Positions 37,701-45,968 are shown, numbered from the stretch's first letter. The stretch: DNA of 64,000 nt from Tritrichomonas foetus (GCA_001839685.1 MLAK01000738.1:62001-126000); one strand, 5' to 3'. Translations and numbers: made by a program. The notes: generated from the letters alone by a model not told the origin.

Positions 37701-40211
37701 ATTGTTGATAAACTGAAAAAGGAATTTAAGAAAAATCAAAAAACACAACAAAATCTTAATTCCCTCATGTCTCTTTTACCTGAAGTTAGCACACCTGAAG
37801 AATTGTATGTTGCTCTCCAAAATATCATGACAGATAATAATATAATGAAACGAGATTTGGAGAATATAGGATCAATATTTGCTGAAGGTGATGAAGATTT
37901 GCACAGTAAAGTACAATCTTTAATGAAAGAAAATGATGGACTGAATCATTTAGTGAATGAAATTGATTCATTAGTACCAAAACAAAAAGGAAAACAAGGA
38001 ATTATTGATAGGTTGAAATCTGAGTTCAAATCTAAAGAAAAACTTCAAAAGAAATTAGAAGAAATGAATGATTTAATGAATTCTTCTAAAACCTCATTAA
38101 ATGATCCTATGTCATCCCTTCAATCTCTTCTCGAAGAAAATTCTAATCAACGTGAACTTCTTGAAACTATTTCATCTATTCTTCCAACTAAAGAAGGAAT
38201 CGAAGAGAATGATATTATTTCACAAAGTCAATTTGCCGTTGACGAAATTTCTCGATTAAATGGAATAATTGAAGATATTGAACGATTATTACCAACAAGT
38301 AAAACTAATGATAATCTTATTTCCCGATTGAAGAAAGAACTTGAACATAAAACTAAATTTGAGAAAGGAATTGAAAACATTCAAGAACTTCTTCCAACAT
38401 GTAAAAATATTAATGATCTTCCTACTACCATTTCTAATCTTCTAGAATTGAAAGAATTATTCAAGCATTATGTTTCCGATATTGTTTCTATTGTAAATCA
38501 ATCTAACAATAATCAACGTGAATCTGAAAAAGAATATGAGACAGAAAATGAAATTAGTGATGATTATCCAGAAAATGAAGGGAAAGAATTTTTGAATGAA
38601 TTAGAGAAACTTATGAATGAATTTGAAGAAATGAAAACAGAACGAAGACAAATTGAAGAATTACTTCCTAAGATTAATAATAAGAACAAAGAATCACTTT
38701 TAACTCGATTAAAGCAAGAATTTGATAAGAACAAGAAGAATGAAGAAGAACTTCAACAACTTTATTCACACTTTTCCAATAATGACAACATTTCACATAT
38801 TTTAGAAGAAATTTCACAATATCGTCATGAAATTGAAGAACTTACTAACATGTTTGAAAGTGAACTTTCACCTCAACATAATTATTCTGATTATGAAAAT
38901 GATTCTGTGATCGAATTAGCTAAGAAAGTTATAGATGACAAAAAAGAAAATGATAAGATTATTTCAACCTTAGAAAAAATTATTCCAATGAAAGACAAGA
39001 AGGGAGATATTGTTGTCAATGCCAAAAAACTTGTCGATGAATATGATAATTTAATGAAACATGTGAATAAAATCATGAAGATCCTGCCAAAATCTAATAG
39101 CTTTGATGATATTACAAAAAGTATTCAAGAAATAATGGATGAAAAAAATGAATTAAATAATAAAATGAATCAATATCAAACGATCTTCCCAATATCAAAT
39201 TCACTTGATGATTTGGAGAACCTACACATAAATGAAAATGGTGTTGTTGAAGATATTCCGACGCGACTGAAAAGATTGATCAAGGAGAAAAAAGAAGTTT
39301 GTGAATTACTTGGTGTTCCTGATGATATTAAAGCTGCAATTGACGTGTTACTCGATGAAAATAAAACCTTGAAGAAGGAAAACGGAGAATTATACCTGAT
39401 TATTAATCAATTAAAGGAATTGTTTGAAGTTAAATCTCATTCAGAACTTGTTGATGCAGCAATTCACCAAAGAGAAACAATTGAATCAACTTCTGATCTA
39501 TTTGTTAAGCTACTTGAAATTTTGGCAGGACCAATGAATACATCAATAACACTCAGATTGCCAATTTCTCCACAAATAAAAGAAAAACTTTGGAAGATTC
39601 TCACTGAAATGAAACAGAAAATGAATGACACTGATGAAAAAATAATCCACATTTTGACAAAAGCAAAACGTGCAGGATACGAAGGAATAGATCCGTGCGA
39701 TGCTGTAAAATTCTTGGAAGAAACTGCAACTCTTTATGAACAGCAAAGAGTGAATGAATTTTTCCATGGTCAAGTCTCAAGTATTCGTGAATTAATGAAT
39801 GAACAGCATAAAACATATGAAAGTACCAAAAATAAATATAATCGACAAGCCAAAGAGCAAAAAGAAATGTTATTAGAAATGCAAGAAAAATTTGCTCTAA
39901 GGGAAGAAGAAATGATGCAGGAATGTGAAGATGTAAATAATCAAATGATTGCATTGAAAGAAGAGCTTGAAAAGGCAAATAAACTAAAAACAGAAATTTT
40001 ACGATTAGCATGCGGACAAGCAGCAGATATGGAATATTTAAGATCAAATATGAGTAGAACAGAAAATTCATTATTGAAAAATGCTGAAAAAATGAGAACT
40101 ATTGTTGCACAAGTCCAAGCAAGGTCAGCCAATAAAAAAAAGAGTACAAAAGTACAAAAGAAACCACAGGTAGAACATTTGTCTGTTCAGCCTGAAAAGC
40201 CAACTCAATAA
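34737..40211 (+). CDS. Giant coiled-coil protein, C-terminal part
   Basis: Open without interruption from just after the N to the stop. The first ATG is only in its 'SKST' region and is not a real start. The part before it (RLKQEFDKNKKNEEELQQL...) is coding and matches an internal segment at 38706 onward. It continues the proline-hinged coiled-coil units (EIESTLPKSNNQ, DIEGILPKSKTK, EIDSLVPGSPSR, EIDSLVPKQKGK, DIERLLPTSKTN, QIEELLPKINNK), with units every ~80-100 residues. It then changes to a uniform coiled coil over the last ~350 residues and a basic C-terminus (RSANKKKSTKVQKKPQ). It belongs to the gene starting at 28120. The true protein is probably above 4,000 residues. Confidence 0.85.
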   Translation, partial: RLKQEFDKNKKNEEELQQLYSHFSNNDNISHILEEISQYRHEIEELTDIFKNEIRSNPQHSQEDLSQEISPIILAHRILADKKENENIIQEIDSILPDSKSTDTTINKVRKVLALNQQLDKNFKAIQDMFPDAKSTQEIISKIRELQELGDMSKDELDELYSIFSDSNDSNIKDNIEKLVKNKKELENKMKEIDGLLPKSKGQEDVVTKLKREKKRKEDLKKLLDNIINLLPHCSTEQEIERSLSEILEFLKSLYHLIYIQNKDQLKLISKYNIENESDLNLENIRYEHIIDDLQQFFKEYKRNMNILSDLDKLLPKNKDPNLMNRLNKELQKKKQQEDLLKEIENTLPQRNQSNVPLITRLKNELNLSNDLQDIINKIHSILPQYKENTNHFTNTEDEYESDNESIEDKNEFNRSIIPKVQQEIDMKNSFQKKILEIENLLPKSKDDNLSNRLKKELDKKEQLQKQLDDLSSRFDHCKTFDDLSSHISELLRNNSNLKNILYQIDGLFSEVQNKVINDYDEEDEKEKDDFSYLIQIIGQYIDNTNSLKRKLEEIESLLPKYKNQGDLVSRLKDEFNKKEKVQQLAGKLQNIIPGVKTPEELAKKVQKILQEKEIQKTIIEQLNDILPELSENRTSNYDEEEDDNQMIEIGHNLPKRSQDIMNKYNQMKTLLDAINNLLPQNNKNDLITKLKKELKNKDRVQQQMEKLNNLLDSTSGNGADLSSKLKDLIQENEEMKQQLDELDSTLPQTNEDDDLLTRIKKLIKSKENQDSLVTEIESTLPKSNNQLGIVSRIKNELKQKEKLQQQLDSLKSILNTPNNSDIINQYKEMAQDNSDMRRILDEANGLLSSHDEDIIPKIEKLLKQKEEQAQTIEDIEGILPKSKTKDSIVKRIQKELQKKDELHKQLESMKSVLPGNKLSGDISDYLKQLLDENNLLKQLNEEINDILPSGDEEMLAKIQNMTQENENLKKQVSEIDSLVPGSPSRENIVDKLKKEFKKNQKTQQNLNSLMSLLPEVSTPEELYVALQNIMTDNNIMKRDLENIGSIFAEGDEDLHSKVQSLMKENDGLNHLVNEIDSLVPKQKGKQGIIDRLKSEFKSKEKLQKKLEEMNDLMNSSKTSLNDPMSSLQSLLEENSNQRELLETISSILPTKEGIEENDIISQSQFAVDEISRLNGIIEDIERLLPTSKTNDNLISRLKKELEHKTKFEKGIENIQELLPTCKNINDLPTTISNLLELKELFKHYVSDIVSIVNQSNNNQRESEKEYETENEISDDYPENEGKEFLNELEKLMNEFEEMKTERRQIEELLPKINNKNKESLLTRLKQEFDKNKKNEEELQQLYSHFSNNDNISHILEEISQYRHEIEELTNMFESELSPQHNYSDYENDSVIELAKKVIDDKKENDKIISTLEKIIPMKDKKGDIVVNAKKLVDEYDNLMKHVNKIMKILPKSNSFDDITKSIQEIMDEKNELNNKMNQYQTIFPISNSLDDLENLHINENGVVEDIPTRLKRLIKEKKEVCELLGVPDDIKAAIDVLLDENKTLKKENGELYLIINQLKELFEVKSHSELVDAAIHQRETIESTSDLFVKLLEILAGPMNTSITLRLPISPQIKEKLWKILTEMKQKMNDTDEKIIHILTKAKRAGYEGIDPCDAVKFLEETATLYEQQRVNEFFHGQVSSIRELMNEQHKTYESTKNKYNRQAKEQKEMLLEMQEKFALREEEMMQECEDVNNQMIALKEELEKANKLKTEILRLACGQAADMEYLRSNMSRTENSLLKNAEKMRTIVAQVQARSANKKKSTKVQKKPQVEHLSVQPEKPTQ
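35292..38846 (+). repeat. Internal tandem duplication, copy 2
   Basis: Copy 2 of the same segment. Its far end (38704-38846) is identical to 34735-34877, which defines the copy as ~3.5 kb and the repeat period as roughly 3.9 kb if copy 1 is restored to the same length. Confidence 0.85.
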
Positions 40212-40443
40212 AAAGAGATTGATATGGCATATATTTGCCAATCATCCGAATGATCATAACATTAATATATGTCACTATAGAATAAATTGTATGCACTAGA
40301 ATGAAATTAGGACGTTCTAAATGCGGTGTAAAACTAAATACTTTTAGATGCAGGTGAAATCTTTGAAAGCATCTAAAAATTGTTTCTGTATTAAATTGTA
40401 TTTATTCCAATAATCATAATCTTTTTTCAATTTCCATTATATA

Positions 40444-41729
40444 GGGTGTCCGGTAATGTGATGTCACTNAGTNTAATNAAGTCATTTCTAATAAGTNATN
40501 TTTTATTGATAAGTATTTCAAAATATGTAGTCTCCATTGGCATCAATAACTTTTTTCAGTCTATTTTGCCATTCTGCAAAAACTGAAAACAAAGTTTCCG
40601 ATGGAATTTCATTGAAAATTTGGACTATTGTTTGAATCAAATGGCTTGGTGATTCAAAAACAATTCCTTTAACTTTTTCTTTAATAGTTCCAAATAAAAA
40701 AAAGTCGCTAGGCGCCAAATCAGGTGAATATGCCGGATGTGGAACTGATTCTAGTGAGTTTTCATTTATATATTTTTTGACAATTTTTGCCACATGAGGC
40801 TTTGCATTGTCATAATGAACAAATAATTTTTTATAATTATTCGAGTTTTTAAACTCAACAATTTTTGACATAATGGCTGTAATATAATATGCAGCATTAA
40901 ACTTTTCATTTGGCGGCAAAACATCAATATGAATTATCCCATGAGGGTTCCAAAATACAGTCACCATAAATTTAGTGATCTGAAACCCTGGATTTTGAAT
41001 AGTTGGGATTACTGAGTTTTCAGGAATCCATTGTGTATTGAAATCAGTCTTGGAATAAAACCAAGACTCATCTCCTGTTATTAAAAAGGTGAAATTAGTT
41101 TTTTGTTCTGCATTCAAAATTTTAAGAAGTTTTTTTGCCAATAAAACTCTATTGGCCTTTTGATTTTCTGTTAGAATATGTGGCACCCATCGAAGATGCA
41201 CATGTTTATACATTAATTTTGATGTTAAACGATCATAAATTGTCGATTTTGGTTCACCTAAAACATTAGCAATATATCGACACGATGAATGTGGAAATTC
41301 GGTTAAAACATCTAAAATTTTCCAGTCAAGAATATCATAACTTTGGCACTTTTTCTCTTTTTTCACAGGCTGTGTGTTTTGACTTCTGTTCAGTTCTGCC
41401 ATGACTCGGTAGATTTGTCTTTGAGACAAACATTTTTCTTTCAAGACACTCTTCATTTCTTCATATATTTCTTTGCCCCTTTTTCCTTCAAGCTGCAGAA
41501 AAGTTATGATTGAATGTTGATCAATCATTTTTTAATAAACGTGCATCGTGTACGTTTATAAATTATTCTTTTTTTTTATGAAAAAGATTCTTTATCTCTA
41601 TTTTCAGTCAAGAGAAAAAAAAATTGTTTTCAAAATTTTTATGTTAACATTGCATAGTNTATTATTTATAAATATNATGTATTGATTNCNCTTCTAATGT
41701 GGGTAGTGACATCACGCCTCCGGACACCC
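40444..41729 (-). mobile_element. Mariner (Tc1/mariner, DD34D) transposon, Tvmar-like
   Basis: 1286-bp element flanked by TA on both sides (40442-40443 and 41730-41731). The terminal inverted repeats begin GGGTGTCCGG and share GTGATGTCACT after three or four mismatches, which gives about 25 bp at each end. It carries one intact transposase gene on the minus strand. Size and layout match the mariner elements known in trichomonads (Tvmar1 is about 1.3 kb). Nine ambiguous bases lie in the two non-coding ends (40469-40500, 41659-41690). That suggests many near-identical copies were merged in the assembly. Confidence 0.95.
40518..41528 (-). CDS. Mariner transposase
   Basis: 336 residues, full length for mariner (about 340-350). 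The N-terminal ~110 residues form the paired helix-turn-helix DNA-binding region (QRQIYRVMAELNRS; SSCRYIANVLGEPKSTIYDRL). WVPHILTENQKANRV is the family linker motif. The catalytic triad is intact: D in TGDESWFY, D in FVHYDNAKPH, and D in YSPDLAPSDFFLF with exactly 34 residues between the second and third. It cuts at the element ends and inserts at TA. No internal stop or frameshift, so it could be active. Confidence 0.97.
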   Translation of the reverse strand: MIDQHSIITFLQLEGKRGKEIYEEMKSVLKEKCLSQRQIYRVMAELNRSQNTQPVKKEKKCQSYDILDWKILDVLTEFPHSSCRYIANVLGEPKSTIYDRLTSKLMYKHVHLRWVPHILTENQKANRVLLAKKLLKILNAEQKTNFTFLITGDESWFYSKTDFNTQWIPENSVIPTIQNPGFQITKFMVTVFWNPHGIIHIDVLPPNEKFNAAYYITAIMSKIVEFKNSNNYKKLFVHYDNAKPHVAKIVKKYINENSLESVPHPAYSPDLAPSDFFLFGTIKEKVKGIVFESPSHLIQTIVQIFNEIPSETLFSVFAEWQNRLKKVIDANGDYIF

Positions 41730-41857
41730 TATATTATAATAATGATATAAAGTCCTTTGATTGAGTCGAATAGGCACTATATCTTATGATGGCAAAACCA
41801 TAATATGGTATATATATAGCATGTAAGTATTTCGTCGAACTCTTCAACAAGAGTGTA

Positions 41858-42025
41858 AATAAGAAACAAATTATCTATAAAGATGAACAAATTAATGACA
41901 AAGATGAACAAATTAATGATAAAGATGAACAAATTAGTTATAAAGATGAACAAATTAGTAATAAAGATGAACAAATTAGTAATAAAGATGAACAAATTAG
42001 TTATAAAGATTAACAAATTAATGTT
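41858..42025 (+). repeat. 21-bp minisatellite encoding a KDEQI-type heptad
   Basis: Seven tandem 21-bp units from 41879 (core AAAGATGAACAAATTAGTAAT), preceded by one degenerate unit. In one frame every unit reads K-D-E-Q-I-(N/S)-(D/Y/N). That frame is open from 41804 but stops inside the last unit (AAAGATTAA), and it has no ATG. Since 21 is a multiple of 3, three frames on each strand stay open through it, so open frames here are not evidence of a gene. It may be the relic of a repeat-containing gene. Confidence 0.85.
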
Positions 42026-42137
42026 AAAAAAATATTTAGATACAAACAATAAATTTTCGCATATAAAAAGTCAATTATGGTTTTGTCGTTTGAGAAATAA
42101 TATTAACAGCAATACGCAAGCAAATAGGAAAAAATTA

Positions 42138-42710
42138 TTAGAATTCATCGAAAAATGTCCAGCTAAAAATGTCTTTTTGAAGAGTTAATTCAAAAGCCTC
42201 TTTCGATTCTTCAATTTTCTTTTCAATTTGAATGACTGGTCCACTTTTTTGAGGAATTATCTGATGAAATTGAGTAACGCACTTCATAATTTTGGAATTT
42301 GGAGGATATTCGCGAAGAGACCAGTTTCTAGATTCGCCAGATGAAATAATTTTTTGTATTTGCTGTTTATAAAAATGATCATCTGAAAAAGTTGATGACC
42401 ATTTTTCCCTTCGAAAACTTGAAGAAATTCTGGATCGGCATGAAAATATATTTTTGCTCAGCAATGAAATATTGACACCGCAGCATTTATCGAAAAAGAT
42501 CAGGCCTGTTTCTTGTAAAAATACTAATGGATTTGATGATCGTAGCGAATATTTAATAATACATAATAATTCGTCTTCGATTTTCGATGGAACTGCACAT
42601 TTTCCTGTGTCTTTTCTTAATAACGTAAAATATGTCTGCATTTGACTGAGAATTGAATCATCGGAGATATGTTTCGAATCATCTGTTTTATTTTGATTCA
42701 TTTCGTTCAT
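42138..42710 (-). CDS. Small initiator-binding-domain (IBD)-like protein
   Basis: 190 residues. The central ~110 residues follow the same order of landmarks as the IBD protein at 61964-63172. These are a helix with NP..FL..(T/I)G, a Cys-containing strand (FFDKCCGVNI), LSKNIF, then SSFRREKW, and after a gap RNWSLREYPP. In IBP39 of Trichomonas vaginalis this winged-helix domain binds the Inr core promoter element. This one has almost no C-terminal domain. Its ATG is only 39 bp from the ATG of the divergent neighbour, and TCATT lies 4 nt upstream. A small promoter-binding factor is the likely role. Alternative: an unrelated winged helix. Confidence 0.6.
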   Translation of the reverse strand: MNEMNQNKTDDSKHISDDSILSQMQTYFTLLRKDTGKCAVPSKIEDELLCIIKYSLRSSNPLVFLQETGLIFFDKCCGVNISLLSKNIFSCRSRISSSFRREKWSSTFSDDHFYKQQIQKIISSGESRNWSLREYPPNSKIMKCVTQFHQIIPQKSGPVIQIEKKIEESKEAFELTLQKDIFSWTFFDEF

Positions 42711-42711
42711 G

Positions 42712-42716
42712 AATGA
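42712..42716 (-). promoter_or_regulatory. Inr-like motif (TCATT) of small IBD-like gene
   Basis: Minus-strand TCATT whose A is only 4 nt before the ATG, inside the 39-bp gap shared with the divergent gene. Weak, because the leader would be extremely short. Confidence 0.3.
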
Positions 42717-42749
42717 AGAATTGAAACAATCTGGCTGAATAATTGCGAC

Positions 42750-44486
42750 ATGTTAAGTGAAAAGTGCATACGGGAAATGCAAAGTCACTATGCCTCATCA
42801 TTCCTGTTTGCTCAAACAAATTCATCATTTGCAAACAACAGATTTAACAATTTTCCAATCGACTGGAAAAACTTAAATGCAAACTCTGTTCCTTGTCTGA
42901 TCGATATATGCAATGAACTGCATATTCCTGTTTCAAAACCCGTAATAAAAGCAGAATTGATAAATTCTCTTCGAAACCACTTAAAAAACCACGATCCTCC
43001 TTCAATTCAATTATATCCGTCATTTTCCGCTTACAACAACGACCCATCAAAAATAACGCCAACAAAAATCCAAGATTGCTACTCTCAACAACACCCCTCG
43101 ATTTCTTCGTTTTTCGGCACACAGAGCTCCTTCATTCCGCGCGTTATTTCCCCATTTGCAGAAACGCTCAAAGACATCCGGAAAGCCAACCAGCAGCAAC
43201 CTCAAGAAAATGCAAAAGGAAATGCTCACCTCAAAATCGAAATGACTGATCTGAAGAAGAAAGATAAGAATCTTAATTATAATAACAAAAATAAAACTCA
43301 ACAAACCGCTAAAAATAAAGCAGAACCTATTGTCACCAATTTTGTTCCAAAATCAAATCATCCACAACACAACAACAATAACAACAACATTAATAAAAAT
43401 GTACAACCAAATAATAGTAATAATAATAAACAAGTAAAAGTCGAGCAGTTCATTCCAACACCAAAACAAATTGTATCACCACCACAAAAAACACAGCAGA
43501 TTCAAAAACCACCACACCCAAGCCAAATTGTTCCAAGCAAGCCAAGCAGTAACAACATTAACAACAACAATAACATTAACAACAACAATAACATTAACAA
43601 CAACAACATTAACAACATTAAAAATAGCAACAACATTAACAGCAACAATAAAAACAAAGAAAATATATCTATACAAAAACCAAATCAACAACAACTAAAA
43701 CCGCAACAAGTTATTTCATCTCAAACACCACAAGCACAAACTCCTCAAGCTCAGCAAACAACAATTCAAAAGGCAAATAAAGAGCAGAAACAACAAGTCA
43801 TAATCCAGACAAATACTCAGAATCTAAACCAAACCAATACAAAACCAGTTGTAAAACCAGTCATCCAAATTCCCACAAGTTCAAGTAATAAGAAAAAAGA
43901 ACCACAAAGTTCCAATTTCAATCAATTCTCAATCCTTCAAAGCAACAAAGAATACAGTGAAATTTCAGAGCCAAGTTCTGAAGGTTTCCAAAAGGAAGAT
44001 GATTTAGATGATGAAGAAGTATCAGTTCCACAAAAAGTTCAAACTGATAACCAAACAAGTGATCAAAAGCAATTAAGTCAAAACAATCAAGTTGTTGAAG
44101 AAACCAAACATAATGAAAACAAGAAAAGCAACCAAAAGAAAAATGAGCCAAAGGACAGTAAAAGGTTCAATAGATTTAACAAGTTTTTCCAAAGGCCAAC
44201 AAATCAAATGCCAAGCAAGAAAAACGATAAGAAACAAACAGAACATCCACCTGAACCTGAAAAAATTCCTGAAACTAAAGAATCTGAGCCTAAACCTGAA
44301 GAAGTTGTTTATGTAGAAATTCCAAAAGTAAAAAAGACGAAAAGAGTTCAAGCAAACTTTTTTGGATTTACTCCACAACAGCAAAGGTCATTTTTCAGAA
44401 TGCTTTTCATCGCTATTCATGCTTGTTTGCTCCTTCTCTTCATCACTGCAAATGATTTCAGCCTAAGTATTCCATATAAATTGTAA
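42750..44486 (+). CDS. SAP/HeH-like, Asn/Gln-rich, tail-anchored membrane protein
   Basis: 578 residues in three parts. (1) Residues ~30-75 resemble a SAP/HeH helix-extension-helix (NSVPCLIDICNELHIPV ... KAELINSLRNHL), a DNA-binding or LEM-like fold. (2) A long low-complexity middle, very rich in Asn, Gln, Lys and Pro, is coded partly by AAC-type trinucleotide repeats near 43550-43640, with acidic and basic patches later. (3) A single hydrophobic segment (MLFIAIHACLLLLFITA) sits ~15 residues from the C-terminus, as in tail-anchored proteins. HeH plus membrane anchor recalls inner-nuclear-membrane proteins of the Src1/Heh/MAN1 group, although those have two membrane spans. The role is inferred. 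Confidence 0.75.
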   Translation: MLSEKCIREMQSHYASSFLFAQTNSSFANNRFNNFPIDWKNLNANSVPCLIDICNELHIPVSKPVIKAELINSLRNHLKNHDPPSIQLYPSFSAYNNDPSKITPTKIQDCYSQQHPSISSFFGTQSSFIPRVISPFAETLKDIRKANQQQPQENAKGNAHLKIEMTDLKKKDKNLNYNNKNKTQQTAKNKAEPIVTNFVPKSNHPQHNNNNNNINKNVQPNNSNNNKQVKVEQFIPTPKQIVSPPQKTQQIQKPPHPSQIVPSKPSSNNINNNNNINNNNNINNNNINNIKNSNNINSNNKNKENISIQKPNQQQLKPQQVISSQTPQAQTPQAQQTTIQKANKEQKQQVIIQTNTQNLNQTNTKPVVKPVIQIPTSSSNKKKEPQSSNFNQFSILQSNKEYSEISEPSSEGFQKEDDLDDEEVSVPQKVQTDNQTSDQKQLSQNNQVVEETKHNENKKSNQKKNEPKDSKRFNRFNKFFQRPTNQMPSKKNDKKQTEHPPEPEKIPETKESEPKPEEVVYVEIPKVKKTKRVQANFFGFTPQQQRSFFRMLFIAIHACLLLLFITANDFSLSIPYKL

Positions 44487-44711
44487 ACACTGTTAATATT
44501 TATATGATGCTTTGTATTTTTATTTCTTTCGGTATTAACACTTTCGTCTCTCTCTTTTACTGTAGTATAAGATTTATATATGTCCCTCATTATAATTATT
44601 TATATAATTCTCTATTGAGGATATGTACAGAATCGAAAAATGCCAAAATATAACAAACATTTATTAATAATATATATATAAATATAAACAATGATATAAA
44701 AAGCGTCTCTA

Positions 44712-45968
44712 TTAAGAAATTCCAATAATTGGTGGGGGTCTTCTCATACTTCTCTGTGATATGGTTATAGCTTGGTCAATCATCTGTAATGCTTCTAAAA
44801 CATTTTCCTGTGTAATGAACCCTTTTGTTTCATTGTCAGTAAATTCATCGTTTTCTTCTTCTTCATTTTCATTGGAAATTTGATTTTCTGTTTTATTTTC
44901 ACGACATTTTTGGATAAGCAAATCTTTACTACAGTTCAAGCCATGAAAAAGTTCACCTATTTCATCGAAAACGTCAAAAAAAGCTTCTTCATCATTCTTT
45001 TTTTGGTTTTCAATTTCATTTAATCGTTGTAAAAGATCAGAAGTTTCTAAAGAAAGTTCAGTAAGTTCACTTTTGAAGCCAATTTCTTTTTCATGACTTT
45101 CAATTTCCATTTTTTCGAAAATTTCTTTCACTTCATTTCTTTTTTTAAGTAATTCTTGCCTAAATGGTTCATGTTTTGCCAAAAAAATTGACATTTCTTT
45201 ATTTTCCCGCTCAAGCTTTTCAGCAATCCCAAAAACTTCCGGAAGATTTTTCATATTTGTTAAATCTAAGACTTTTTGAAATGTAATATTAAATTCATCA
45301 ATTTGAAGCATCAAATTGTGAGCAATATGATCGGACTCACTAAAATTTTGGGGATTTTTAGAAACTTCATTTTTTTTTGTTTCAATATCTTTTTGATGGA
45401 TTTGTAAAAGTGAAGTATTTTCCATGATTGGTTTCCTTCCGCCTTTATTTTCTCCACTTTTTTCAACTGCGTATCTTTCTGTTCGATATTGATCCAATTT
45501 ATTTCTCATTTTTTCCAAACGTGATAAATTTTCTTTATAGCTTTTCTGTAACTTATCCAATTTTTCTTGGAGCACAAAAAGACTGTTATTTAATTCTGAA
45601 CTATCGTCAGTTTTCAAGAATGAATTGTTTGCTTTATTTTTGGCCTCTCGAACGTCAAGTTCTAGTTTCATTTTTGTTTCCAATGCTTCTGCCAATTCTT
45701 CTTTTAGCTTATTCAGCTTTTTATATAATGAATTTTGTTGGAGAGATTTTTTCCTAAGAGTTGTGTTTTTTCCATCGTCTGTAGCTAGTTCATTTAAATC
45801 AAAAGTCAGATTTAAATTCTGGGAAATATTTTTTTCTGGCGATTTTGTATTTGAAAATTTTATGGAATTTAAATATTCTTCATTTGGCTTCTTAATAAGT
45901 CGATTCTTTTTGAGTAATGCTGAATTGGCATTCCTCTTTGATTGGCTGTAAATTTGCTGATTCACTGC
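44712..45968 (-). CDS. Coiled-coil protein; 5' end unresolved, possible spliced first exon
   Basis: About 416 codons of clear coding sequence with coiled coils (KKLNKLKEELAEALETK; LQEKLDKLQKSYKENL; SELTELSLETSDLLQRL), an acidic patch (ENEEEENDEFTDNE) and a C-terminus RSMRRPPPIIGIS. The N-terminal ~100 codons look coding but contain no ATG. The frame runs back to GTG at 45963-45965 and on to a stop at 45990-45992. Directly before it on the minus strand is TTTTAACGTACACAG, which resembles the trichomonad intron end (ACTAAC...ACACAG). I infer an upstream exon. Otherwise the start would be the internal ATG near codon 99. Function unknown. Confidence 0.7.
   Translation of the reverse strand, partial: AVNQQIYSQSKRNANSALLKKNRLIKKPNEEYLNSIKFSNTKSPEKNISQNLNLTFDLNELATDDGKNTTLRKKSLQQNSLYKKLNKLKEELAEALETKMKLELDVREAKNKANNSFLKTDDSSELNNSLFVLQEKLDKLQKSYKENLSRLEKMRNKLDQYRTERYAVEKSGENKGGRKPIMENTSLLQIHQKDIETKKNEVSKNPQNFSESDHIAHNLMLQIDEFNITFQKVLDLTNMKNLPEVFGIAEKLERENKEMSIFLAKHEPFRQELLKKRNEVKEIFEKMEIESHEKEIGFKSELTELSLETSDLLQRLNEIENQKKNDEEAFFDVFDEIGELFHGLNCSKDLLIQKCRENKTENQISNENEEEENDEFTDNETKGFITQENVLEALQMIDQAITISQRSMRRPPPIIGIS

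Noticed and set aside
41858..42025. CRISPR-like array
   Set aside because: The repeats are directly adjacent without unique spacers, and the genome is eukaryotic.
41777..42188. MNKLVIK-repeat and FIFITNL-repeat proteins
   Set aside because: Other frames of the 21-bp minisatellite; any stop-free frame stays open through it.
43476..43698. Thr- or Val-rich open frames on both strands
   Set aside because: Shadows of the AAC/AAT trinucleotide repeats in the Asn-rich gene.
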